Of a DNA stretch of 50,207 bases, positions 1 through 8,456 are shown piece after piece (positions within the stretch are counted from its first letter, which is position 1; each line of letters starts with the position of its first letter). The DNA is taken from the NCBI GenBank assembly GCA_041694635.1, contig JBDNHI010000095.1, forward strand, positions 1-50,207, read 5' to 3'. A program made the translations under genes and the position numbers. The notes beneath the pieces were generated by a model. The model was given only the letters and a program-made list of their open reading frames with translations, was not told the DNA's origin and ran no database searches. The stretch is from UBA969 sp041694635. Lineage in GTDB: Bacteria > Planctomycetota > Planctomycetia > Gemmatales > Gemmataceae.

Positions 1-23
1 CTCTTCTATTTCTGATCCGTTGT

Positions 24-2888
24 TTAATTAACCACTTCAGGTTGTAAAACCCTAAGGTAATTAGCAATATAATGGCCGTACTCTTCACGAAGTTCTTCTG
101 GCATATCTTTGAAACCTGTGATAGATCCCCTGCACCGTTTACCGTTACAAAGGCATTCCGTAGGCATATGCTGAATTTCATATTCGAAGGTAGCGTAATC
201 CAAGGTAAGCTCTTCGCCAGATTGAATGTCTCTAAGAGCGTGAACTTCTGCAATTTTTTCGTTGGGTTTGATTAAAAGCCCACAGTTTGGTTCGCAAGAA
301 TGATTGAGCCAGCCTAGAGGTTCATTAGGAGTGATATGCCATTCGTTAGAAATTTGAATGGTATGCATAGAGCGAACTTTAGTAGAGTTGCCCCAAGCAG
401 AAAGGATAAGATCTTTAGGGGAAAAATTCTGGGAGGCGATAACAGCCTTACCTAGAGGCCCCTGAATAATATTAATATTAGAATAAGAAACCCTGTCACC
501 ACTAGTCATTTGAATCTCCCTACCGTTATGTTCTTTTAGTCGCGAGATAAAGAAAGCAACGGCATCATCAACCGAATCAGGTTGAATCACCAATAAATCC
601 CCGGGCCGACATTTTTCGAGGCCGCGCTGAAGCGCGGCTACACCGCCGCGCACCTCTTCCACATCCTTAACCCGAGTACCGAACTTTAAACCTTGGTTGA
701 AAAGTGAGAAAATTTCACCTGGTTTTCTACCACGAAGGTATGTGTCTTCATAAAGGACGACCGCATCAAAATGGTCGCCTAGTAATTTACCCTGATCGAT
801 AATGTCATTATCCCGCCGGTCACCAGCAGCTGAATAAACAACCGTTCGCCTTGTATGAGGAAACTTTTTAATTACATCCAACAAGCGGGAGAGCGCCGTG
901 GTGTTATGTCCATAATCAAGTACGATGGTAATTCCATCTACTTCCATCATATTAAAACGGCCCGGGGTTTGGAATAATCCCCCCGTGAAAGTTTGAATTC
1001 CGGAAATAATATCAGGAATAGGAATAAAACAGGCCCAAGCCGCTGCAATGGCAGCGAGGGTATTTTCGATTTGGAACCCAATGAAACCAAAATGGGTGAT
1101 TGGAACTTTGTCAATATTTAACAAAGGTTGCTCATTTTCGCCCTCTGCTAGAAGAATTATTCCTTCTCTTAAGAACACGACTTTGCCACCTGACTTGCGA
1201 TGGTTTTCAATAATTTCGTTTTGTGAAGATTGCGAGAAGAAAATTATCTTTGCACTGCAATATTGCTGCATCCCCACCACAAAAGGATCGTCCGCATTCA
1301 AAACAGCGTAACCATCCGAATGGGTTGCTGCTACAAGCGTGCTTTTTGCATAGGCAAGTTCTTCAAGCGTTTCGATATCGTTAAACCCAAGGTGGTCGCC
1401 TTGGCCAATGTTTACAACAACAGCAGCTTGGCATCGGTCAAAGCCCAAGCCTTCTCTAAGCATACCGCCCCTAGCGTTTTCGAGAGCAGCACTTTTCGCC
1501 AGCGGATGCTGTAATGCACACTTAGCGCTTTTGGGCCCCGAGCAATCTCCCAAAAAAAGACGCTGATTATCGAGATAGATCCCTTCCGTGCAAGTCATAA
1601 CAACAGGTGCATAGCTTTGTGCGAATAAATGAGCGATGAGCCGAGTGGTGGTGGTTTTGCCATTCACCCCGGTAACCGCAGCAACCGGAATACGGCCTTC
1701 ATCCCCTTTAGAAAAAAGCAAATCCAACATTGCGTTTGCGACTTTATCCCAGTCAGCTTCGTCTTTTAAAAAGTAGGAAATATCAGGGTTGGCCCTAACT
1801 CCTAGAATGGTAAATTTATTGCTTTCAAGTTCCAGATTGAGCTCGAATTCTGCTACATCAAGTCCAACCACCTTGGCTGCAAGAATCAGAGACTTAGTAA
1901 GTTCTAATGAATATTCACTTATTGGCTTAGGAACCCAAGCCCCGTTGATTTCTTCGAGGTAGGAAGTGACTTCTTGGCCAACGACTAAGGCATAGGTTCG
2001 TTGGCCTACGGGGTTAGCTTCTAAAAGCATATAGTTGGTTTTGGCCTTCATTTTGGCAAAAACAGAGTCAAAAAGTTGAGGGCTAGGAAGTGAAAGTGTG
2101 GGGTTACTGCGAGAAGTATAGCGAGGCCTTAAAACACAAGGGAAACCAATTTGAGCCGTTGCAAGCAGAGTTTCTTCCAATTCTGATACTGAAATATTGT
2201 AGGGCACAGGCAATCCAACATCGCCTAAAAGTTTAGATGCGGTTAGCCAGTCGTAGGCAATCCAAGAAGCGACCGCGCTAGTATGATCGGTAAGAGAATC
2301 CTTGATGCGCCGTTGTTTTGCACCTTGGCCTAATTGGATTAAGCCATTGGGAAGAAGAAAGAAAGGGATGCCTCGTTTGCGGGCATTTTTTTTGATGGCA
2401 TCGTGCAAGAAAGAGGGTTTGTTCTTTTCATAGGTTTCTTTAATTTGATGGATTAAAGAAACGATATCTGGATCGGTGTTATCAATAGCAGCAAGGCATA
2501 TTATTCGTGCGGATTCTAAGGCACATTTTCCAGCTTCTTCTTCTTTATATTCTACCGCAACTTTATAGACCCCTTCTTGGTGGGTCATACGGGTCTTGCC
2601 ATAACTCACTTGCATACCAGCCAAGCATTGAAGTTCGAGGGCAAGGTGTTCGAGGATGTGTGCAAGATAGGTGCCGCGTTCGAGTCGCAGGAAAAAGCCA
2701 CCAATTTCCCCAACGCTACAGCGGTGTTGTAAAAGAGAGGGAAGCCAGAGTTTAAGGCGTTCGTTGAAGCCCGGTAAATCAGAAGAGCAAAAATCTTTGA
2801 ATTTGCCTAGGTCTACCCAAGCTTCTAAAACTGGGAATAAAGCCCAAATATTCGGGCCTCGAAGGGCCAAAATCCTCTGAAATTCCAT
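24..2888 (-). CDS. Cyanophycin synthetase-like protein (Mur-ligase half) fused to a C-terminal SET domain
   Basis: 954 residues. Residues 1-135 match the CphA N-terminal domain (LRGPNIW at 9-15, HILEH at 77-81, the region linked in CphA1 to primer hydrolysis). Residues about 200-395 follow the ATP-grasp fold but are eroded: the GGDxR segment, the SHREPA..IGDG stretch and the STGG loop are missing, and the EVNAGPG motif reads GVRANPD. Residues 400-785 are a complete Mur ligase: P-loop GVNGKTTT at 407-414, ENARGG at 470-475, DYGHN at 658-662. In CphA this domain adds Arg to the Asp side chain. Residues about 803-925 are a SET methyltransferase domain (NHSCEPNC 862-869, GEELTLDY 891-898) with a post-SET-like CxCxxxxC at 912-919. 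The gene is divergent from the ABC/DUF1854/CphA2-like operon. I infer it is the Arg-ligating partner of the protein at 5929-7932. The SET target is unknown. Confidence 0.9.
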   Translation of the reverse strand: MEFQRILALRGPNIWALFPVLEAWVDLGKFKDFCSSDLPGFNERLKLWLPSLLQHRCSVGEIGGFFLRLERGTYLAHILEHLALELQCLAGMQVSYGKTRMTHQEGVYKVAVEYKEEEAGKCALESARIICLAAIDNTDPDIVSLIHQIKETYEKNKPSFLHDAIKKNARKRGIPFFLLPNGLIQLGQGAKQRRIKDSLTDHTSAVASWIAYDWLTASKLLGDVGLPVPYNISVSELEETLLATAQIGFPCVLRPRYTSRSNPTLSLPSPQLFDSVFAKMKAKTNYMLLEANPVGQRTYALVVGQEVTSYLEEINGAWVPKPISEYSLELTKSLILAAKVVGLDVAEFELNLELESNKFTILGVRANPDISYFLKDEADWDKVANAMLDLLFSKGDEGRIPVAAVTGVNGKTTTTRLIAHLFAQSYAPVVMTCTEGIYLDNQRLFLGDCSGPKSAKCALQHPLAKSAALENARGGMLREGLGFDRCQAAVVVNIGQGDHLGFNDIETLEELAYAKSTLVAATHSDGYAVLNADDPFVVGMQQYCSAKIIFFSQSSQNEIIENHRKSGGKVVFLREGIILLAEGENEQPLLNIDKVPITHFGFIGFQIENTLAAIAAAWACFIPIPDIISGIQTFTGGLFQTPGRFNMMEVDGITIVLDYGHNTTALSRLLDVIKKFPHTRRTVVYSAAGDRRDNDIIDQGKLLGDHFDAVVLYEDTYLRGRKPGEIFSLFNQGLKFGTRVKDVEEVRGGVAALQRGLEKCRPGDLLVIQPDSVDDAVAFFISRLKEHNGREIQMTSGDRVSYSNINIIQGPLGKAVIASQNFSPKDLILSAWGNSTKVRSMHTIQISNEWHITPNEPLGWLNHSCEPNCGLLIKPNEKIAEVHALRDIQSGEELTLDYATFEYEIQHMPTECLCNGKRCRGSITGFKDMPEELREEYGHYIANYLRVLQPEVVN

Positions 2889-3232
2889 TTTTACTTGTCT
2901 TTCGAAGTGTTAACATTTTATTGGCAAGCTTTTAAGCTTTGGTTTCCTAATAACCTTAGTTCAAGATATCTAAAACTGAATCTTAGAAAAGGTTTCATTC
3001 TCTTTTGTTATTATCACTGGAAAGCTGAAATTTTCCCGATTCTTTAATGTAAAGCTGATGAAGATTTTAAAGTGCGTTTCTTAAAATCGTTACGGATGGC
3101 AAATTCTGAATAATTGATTCGATGAAAAGTGCTTTATTAAAAATTTTACCTTTAGCTTTCACAATTGCCTGTATTCCTTTGCTTTTGTAAGTAGAATTTA
3201 ATTGAAATACCCTTTTAGAAACTAGGTTAACC
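2889..3232. promoter_or_regulatory. Divergent intergenic region of the cyanophycin-type locus
   Basis: This AT-rich gap of 344 bases separates two diverging transcription units and so must carry both promoters. I could not fix unambiguous -35/-10 pairs. It also holds a 22-codon ORF at 3122-3190 (+) that reads like a bare signal peptide (Lys near the N-terminus, then Leu/Ile-rich, then stop). It has no convincing ribosome binding site and may be a remnant or a leader peptide. Confidence 0.5.
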
Positions 3233-5428
3233 TTGATTTTTCCTTCATCCTTTCAAGCCGAAACAAACCAACTAGGGGACGCAAATTCTCTCGAATTGGA
3301 ACTCGACTTGGATGAAAAACTATGCTTCGCTCCCGTTCAGTTAAAACTGATAGGCAATCAACTTTTTTCTTGTAAAAAAAACGACAGCGCAGCTAATAAC
3401 GAATGGACACTTGGGCCAGATACAGTTTGGCTTGTCAGTTACAACCTTGGTTTAGGGTCGTTAAAGATAGTTTTGGAGGAAGGTAAGGAACTGAATTGGA
3501 ATTTCACCGCGCAGAAAAAAGCCCAGGTCAACCACTTCATTCATCATTGTAAAAAACACCTTGGCGTTAAGATAGAGTCGGTTACCAGCGTTTGCCCCGG
3601 GTGTGGTGCAATGATAAGTGGCGGAGAAACCTGCCTAACTTGTAATCCGCTACCCCCCGCCAAGGGAACAGCGATTCGAATGCTATTTAGGCTATTTGCT
3701 TATTCTAAGACACAATTGCCCCTGATTATCCTTGGTTTTTTTCTCACTTTACTTAGCACCCTTGTTGGTTTGGTGCCACCTTACCTTACAATGCCTTTAA
3801 CCGATGATGTTCTTATTCCTATGCAGCAGGGGGAATTAAAAGAATTTGCCCCCGTTTATTGGTTCATTAGCTTGCTTGCAATTGCAGCCGCTGCCTCTTG
3901 CATTCTAGAATGGCTTCGCTCTTTCTTCTCAAGCTGGGTTAGTGAACGCATCAGTTCTAGCCTAAGATCTAAAACTTATTCGCATTTGCATACCCTTTCG
4001 ATGGAATATTTTGGTTCTAAAAGAACCGGCGACCTGATGTCTCGTATCTCGAGCGATACCAACCAGCTTTGTAATTTTCTTTCTTCCCATATGGGCGATT
4101 TTGCAGCAGATATTCTTATGGTTATTTTAACCGCTGTAACTCTTTTTGCTATTAACCCAATGTTAGCGCTAGCCAGCCTGACCCCGTTTCCTTTTGTCAC
4201 TTTTCTGGTTTACAAAATGCGTGGGCAGTTAATTAGTGGTTACCGTAAGGGAAGTATTGTTTGGTCAGATATGACAAGCGTGCTAGCCGATACGATTCCT
4301 GGAATCCGAGTTGTCAAGGCATTTGCGCAGGAAAAACGCGAAATCGATCGCTTTGATCAGGCTAATACTCGCGTCGTTTTAGCTCACGATCACATCAACT
4401 TTTGGTGGGCCATTATCTGGCCTTTGATTTCCTTCACCACCACCATTGGCCTTTTAATCGTTTGGGCGGTCGCAGCACGGCAGATTTATCAGGGACAAAT
4501 TACCGTTGGCGTTCTTACCGCTTTCCTTGCCTACATCAGCCGTTTTTATTCCCGTAGCGAATCGATGATTCGGTTTATGTCCTACGCTCAACGAGCCTCT
4601 GCAAGTGCGGGTAGGTTGTTTGAAGTGCTAGACCGTATGCCAAGTGTGCCCGAACCTAGCCGCCCAGTTCATCCCAACAAGCTTGATGGTAATATTGAAA
4701 TACGCGATCTACATTTTAGCTACGGGTCGCGTGAGGTGCTTCACGGTATAAATCTTTCGATTCGTAAAGGCGAGATGATTGGAATTGTTGGGCCTAGTGG
4801 CGCAGGCAAAACCACTCTAATCAACTTGCTCTGCAGGTTTTTTGACCCTTCCAATGGTTCGATCTTTGTCGATGGTAATGACATTAGAAAATTTCCTGTT
4901 GCTGAATATCGCAAAAATATTGGCATCGTCCTTCAAGACCCTTTTCTTTTCTTTGGTTCCATCTCCGATAATATTGCCTATGGAAAACCAAATGTTACTA
5001 GGCAACAAGTTATCGAGGCTGCTCGTTTCGCTAAGGCTCATCCCTTTATCCTTAATCTCCCCGAAGCCTATGATTCCCTTGTGGGTGAACGGGGGCAATC
5101 TCTTTCCACGGGTGAAAGGCAGAGGGTTTCCATCGCACGGGCACTTTTAGTTGACCCCGCTATTCTTATCCTTGATGAAGCTACTTCAGCACTAGACGCT
5201 GAAACCGAAAAAGAATTGCAATCCGCTTTAGAAAATCTCATTCTGGGGCGAACCACCATTGCCATTGCTCATCGCCTTAGCACTCTTAGGCGGGCTGATA
5301 GATTGGTGGTTATGGATAATGGTAGAATTGTTGAAATAGGAACTCATACCGAATTACTAAAAAAAGATGGCCTATACACTAGATTACATCGGGCCCAGCA
5401 AACTCTTGCAGCGGGGTACACCATATGA
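3233..5428 (+). CDS. ABC exporter (fused membrane and ATPase domains) with zinc-ribbon N-terminus, cyanophycin-associated type
   Basis: 731 residues, TTG start, with a weak AGG six bases upstream. Residues 1-118 are a soluble extension, followed by a zinc ribbon with C121, C124, C134 and C137. Residues about 155-455 are a type-1 ABC exporter membrane domain with several hydrophobic segments. Residues about 485-725 are the ATPase: Walker A GPSGAGKTT near 520, Q-loop LQDPFLF, signature LSTGERQ near 624, Walker B ILILDEAT, H-loop AHR. All catalytic motifs are intact. The stop overlaps the start of the DUF1854 gene (ATGA), so the two are translationally coupled. Exporters of this type paired with DUF1854 proteins are known as neighbours of cyanophycin genes in other bacteria. 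The substrate is not known; export of polymer fragments or an unrelated role are both possible. Confidence 0.9.
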   Translation: MIFPSSFQAETNQLGDANSLELELDLDEKLCFAPVQLKLIGNQLFSCKKNDSAANNEWTLGPDTVWLVSYNLGLGSLKIVLEEGKELNWNFTAQKKAQVNHFIHHCKKHLGVKIESVTSVCPGCGAMISGGETCLTCNPLPPAKGTAIRMLFRLFAYSKTQLPLIILGFFLTLLSTLVGLVPPYLTMPLTDDVLIPMQQGELKEFAPVYWFISLLAIAAAASCILEWLRSFFSSWVSERISSSLRSKTYSHLHTLSMEYFGSKRTGDLMSRISSDTNQLCNFLSSHMGDFAADILMVILTAVTLFAINPMLALASLTPFPFVTFLVYKMRGQLISGYRKGSIVWSDMTSVLADTIPGIRVVKAFAQEKREIDRFDQANTRVVLAHDHINFWWAIIWPLISFTTTIGLLIVWAVAARQIYQGQITVGVLTAFLAYISRFYSRSESMIRFMSYAQRASASAGRLFEVLDRMPSVPEPSRPVHPNKLDGNIEIRDLHFSYGSREVLHGINLSIRKGEMIGIVGPSGAGKTTLINLLCRFFDPSNGSIFVDGNDIRKFPVAEYRKNIGIVLQDPFLFFGSISDNIAYGKPNVTRQQVIEAARFAKAHPFILNLPEAYDSLVGERGQSLSTGERQRVSIARALLVDPAILILDEATSALDAETEKELQSALENLILGRTTIAIAHRLSTLRRADRLVVMDNGRIVEIGTHTELLKKDGLYTRLHRAQQTLAAGYTI

Positions 5429-5910
5429 ACCCAGCTTCAAGTAATAATCATCTGCCAATAATTTGGGCCGAAACTGATGGCACAATATCTGCAAAATTTA
5501 ATCAAGAAACTCTGCTAACTCATCTTACACCCCTCAGCCTTTTTCCTTTGTCCGAGGGTAAAAAAAATATTGTTCTGCTTGATCAAAACCAGAACGAAGT
5601 TTTTTTGATTGATGACCTTGCAAACCTTGAGCCAACTCTTGCTGATGCAATAACAGTGGCCTTGTTGAAAAACCGATTTATATTGAAGTTGTTGAAAATA
5701 AAGAAAGTCAGCAGCTTAAGAACACCTTCGGAATGGCAAGTAATTTCCGATCGGGGTGAGTCTAACCTGATTTTCGTTTCCGAGGAGGCAATTCGCAGGT
5801 TGCCCGATGATTGTGCCCTGATCCAAGATTCACAAGGGTTACGCTATTTAATCACCTCGATTCGAGGTTTAGATAACTATTCTCGCAAGGTTATTGAGTA
5901 CTACATTTAA
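5425..5910 (+). CDS. DUF1854 family protein, cyanophycin-locus associated
   Basis: 161 residues. The pattern fits DUF1854: an early Leu/Pro-rich strand (LSLFPLSEGKKN), a central I-L-L-K-I-K-K helix, WQVISDRGESNLIFVSEE, then an Asp-Ser-Gln-Gly-Leu-Arg-Tyr motif and a C-terminal LDNYSRKVIEYY. No signal peptide or membrane segment is visible, so it is probably cytoplasmic. It starts four bases inside the ABC exporter stop, and only 18 bases separate it from the CphA2-like gene, so the three genes form one operon. The biochemical role is unknown. The coupling suggests that it partners the exporter, whose own soluble N-terminus (residues 55-110) may be a related fold. Confidence 0.8.
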   Translation: MNPASSNNHLPIIWAETDGTISAKFNQETLLTHLTPLSLFPLSEGKKNIVLLDQNQNEVFLIDDLANLEPTLADAITVALLKNRFILKLLKIKKVSSLRTPSEWQVISDRGESNLIFVSEEAIRRLPDDCALIQDSQGLRYLITSIRGLDNYSRKVIEYYI

Positions 5911-5928
5911 ACTTTAAAGAATGAAAAG

Positions 5929-7932
5929 ATGCAAGCGATGAAATTTCTTAAAGGTCCTAATCCTTGGTTTAACCAACAAGTTTGCACAATGGTTTTAAAC
6001 CCTGATACGATTATTTTCCCAGATCCCTCTATTACAAAATTGCTCGCAGAATTAAAGCTTCCCCTTCCTAATTCTTCATTATTAAAAGCAGTTTGGGTAT
6101 CTGAGTTAGCTAATAATATCCAAGGCTTTGCAAGTTGTAAAAGCAGCTTTTCTTCTGCGAGGCAAATGCACGATGGTTCGCAGATTATTGCATTTGGGTT
6201 TGAAGAGGAAGAAATCGCAAGGGTTGCACTTGAATCTGCTTTGTGGATTGCAAAAGTTTCTAACCAACTTTCAACACAAATTGATAAAAATAATCCTCTT
6301 AATATTGCATCTTACCTGAGAACCTTGGGGCATAAGGTTCGCTTGGGCCCTAGTACCCATGCCATTTGGCAAGCCGCAGTTGATAAAGCAATTCCTGTTT
6401 GGAAACTCAGCGATTGCAGCTTGTTGCAGTTGGGAATGGGGCACCATCAAAAAAAAGTTTGGACCGCAGAAACCGATCGCACCACTTTGCTTGCTGAAAA
6501 TATTGCCCAAGATAAAAACTGGACTAGGCAAATGTTGGAGCTTATTGGCGTTCCCGTTCCTTCCGGCAGGGTGGTTGTTTCCAAAGAAGATGCTTGGATT
6601 GCTGCCCAAGAAATCGGCCTCCCTGTTGTTGTTAAACCCCAATTCGGTAGTCAGGGTAATGGCGTTTCTATCAACCTTCATTCCGAAACTCAAGTTTTAC
6701 AGGCTTTTGATAACGCCAATGCTTTTGAATGTTCCGTCGTTGTTGAAAACTTTAAAGAAGGCGGCGATTATCGCATCTTAGTCATTGGCGAAAAAATGAT
6801 CGCCGCTTCTCATCGCGAACCTGCTCAAGTCATTGGCGATGGTGTTAGTTCTGTTGATCTTTTGGTCGCTAAGGTAAATAGTGATCCTCGTAGGGCAGAA
6901 AGTCACGCTGGGGTGCTTAGCCCTATTCCGCTCGATTCTATTTCCCTTTCGGTCCTTGAAACGCAGAGCCTTACCTTAGAATCGATCCCCGAAAAAAATC
7001 GAACCGTTCTTATTAGACGCAATGCGAATCTTAGCACGGGTGGCACCGCTAAAGATGTTACCGAGCTGGTTCACCCTGAAGTTGTACTTTTGGCAATTTC
7101 TGCTGCTAAGCAAGTGGGCCTTGATATCGCTGGGGTAGATATTATCACATCCGATATTTCTAAACCTCTTTCAGAAACCAATGGCGCTGTCGTCGAGGTC
7201 AATGCTGGCCCTGGCCTTCGTATGCATCTCGAACCATCTGAAGGTATGGGAAGACCTGTGGGAAACGCAATAATTGAAATGCTTTATCCAAAACCTAATC
7301 TGGCTTTTATCCCTCTAATTGCTGTGGTTTCAAATAAAGGGCAAACCAATATCTCTGCGTTATTAGTCCAAAAAGCAAAGCAGAACTATGGCTCCGCAGG
7401 GTTAATAAATCATAATGGTTTATTTGTAGATGCAGATAAAATCGCTGCGAAGGGCCCACACGCTGGTTGCGATCTCCTTAAACTTTTACAACATCCACAA
7501 TTAAAATCTCTGGTGGTTGATTTTTCTTGGAATGAGTTTGTCCAAGATGGATTAGGATTAGCCGCCTTCTCTTTGATTATCTGTGCGGATGCCCCCAACC
7601 ACGGCGTTTTTACCCAATCCGAATTGTTACAGGAACTTCGTCACGCATTATCAAGCAATGGCAAACTTTTGATCCCTCAAGAACTTGCTTTTACCGCCCC
7701 TGCCCTTGTTTCTTTCTGGTCTAAAACTATTCTTTGCTGTTACGGTTCTTGGAATCAATGCTTGAAATTTCTTTCTTTAAGACCTCAAGCTTTAGTTCAT
7801 ATTCAAGATTCTAAGTTAAGTGTTTACCAAGGGGAAGTACGGATTGCAGAATTGCCTATTGCCAAGGAGTTAGAACTATTGTCTGCATTGGAATTAGCAG
7901 CAGAGTACTTCTATGAAGAAAATGGAAAGTAA
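5929..7932 (+). CDS. Cyanophycin synthetase-like protein (ATP-grasp half, CphA2-like)
   Basis: 667 residues. The N-terminal domain (1-115) is related to CphA (FLKGPNPW) but lacks the HxxEH motif. Residues about 185-455 are an intact ATP-grasp: VVKPQFGSQGNGV (233-245), GGDYRILV (278-285), ASHREPAQVIGDG (293-305), RRNANLSTGG (363-372), EVNAGPGLRMH (423-433). In CphA this domain adds Asp to the backbone C-terminus. Residues 460-667 correspond to a Mur-ligase region, but the P-loop is gone: the equivalent stretch reads SNKGQTNISALL (468-479). This architecture resembles cyanobacterial CphA2, which polymerises beta-Asp-Arg dipeptides. Given the Mur-competent but ATP-grasp-defective homologue next door, a two-subunit polymerase is equally plausible. 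ATG 5938 is an alternative start and lies closer to the conserved KxLxGPN segment. Confidence 0.9.
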   Translation: MQAMKFLKGPNPWFNQQVCTMVLNPDTIIFPDPSITKLLAELKLPLPNSSLLKAVWVSELANNIQGFASCKSSFSSARQMHDGSQIIAFGFEEEEIARVALESALWIAKVSNQLSTQIDKNNPLNIASYLRTLGHKVRLGPSTHAIWQAAVDKAIPVWKLSDCSLLQLGMGHHQKKVWTAETDRTTLLAENIAQDKNWTRQMLELIGVPVPSGRVVVSKEDAWIAAQEIGLPVVVKPQFGSQGNGVSINLHSETQVLQAFDNANAFECSVVVENFKEGGDYRILVIGEKMIAASHREPAQVIGDGVSSVDLLVAKVNSDPRRAESHAGVLSPIPLDSISLSVLETQSLTLESIPEKNRTVLIRRNANLSTGGTAKDVTELVHPEVVLLAISAAKQVGLDIAGVDIITSDISKPLSETNGAVVEVNAGPGLRMHLEPSEGMGRPVGNAIIEMLYPKPNLAFIPLIAVVSNKGQTNISALLVQKAKQNYGSAGLINHNGLFVDADKIAAKGPHAGCDLLKLLQHPQLKSLVVDFSWNEFVQDGLGLAAFSLIICADAPNHGVFTQSELLQELRHALSSNGKLLIPQELAFTAPALVSFWSKTILCCYGSWNQCLKFLSLRPQALVHIQDSKLSVYQGEVRIAELPIAKELELLSALELAAEYFYEENGK

Positions 7933-8456
7933 GGGCAACCACGGGAAATCGCATTGCTAAGCAGCTTTTCTTAATCTTTGTGTGAATTATGTTAAGTTAG
8001 AGTTTGGATTTATTGCCTCTTATCAAAATTGATTTCTCCTCAGAACTAGTCGTTTTACAACTTGTGTTTTTATGCTTTTTGTAATGGTCTTTAGCAAATC
8101 TATACGCTTTGGCTTTGTTGTTTAACCTAACATTTTATTTTGCTATTCTAAAAAAAATGAAGTTGCAGGTACCAACTTGTTAGATTGAAACCCACACACC
8201 TGTCATTCTTGCGAAGGCGGGAAACCAGATCCTGGAAAGTTCCCTCGACTTAGAAAAAGCACAAAGAATTCTCCACCACCACTGGTATCAAAAGCGATCG
8301 GTAGGATTTGATGTCTTTTTATTTAACTCACTGAGAAGAATTATTAGTTTTATTTTTTGAGAAACTGTTAACTTGGTAAAAAGATAGTAGGATCGAAGAA
8401 CTTCATTGCATCGTGCACTGTAACTGGGAAATAAAAGTTTATAGAGGAACCACTAG
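7933..8456. other. Intergenic region, no gene seen
   Basis: 524 bases without a supported gene. It contains a REP-like motif at 8200-8236. A stop-free stretch from about 8237 to 8360 (+) reads like protein but has no start; it may be a remnant. The 3' end supplies the ribosome binding site of the next gene (AGAGGAA, 8442-8448). Confidence 0.4.
8200..8236. repeat. REP-like element (TGTCATTCnnGCGAAGGCGGGAA type)
   Basis: The stretch begins TGTCATTCTTGCGAAGGCGG and continues with GAAACCAGATCCTGG. It closely resembles the common intergenic repeat family whose core is GTCATTCCCGCGAAGGCGGGAATCC. A short imperfect inverted repeat surrounds GCGAAGGC. Only one copy is visible in this window. Confidence 0.5.
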
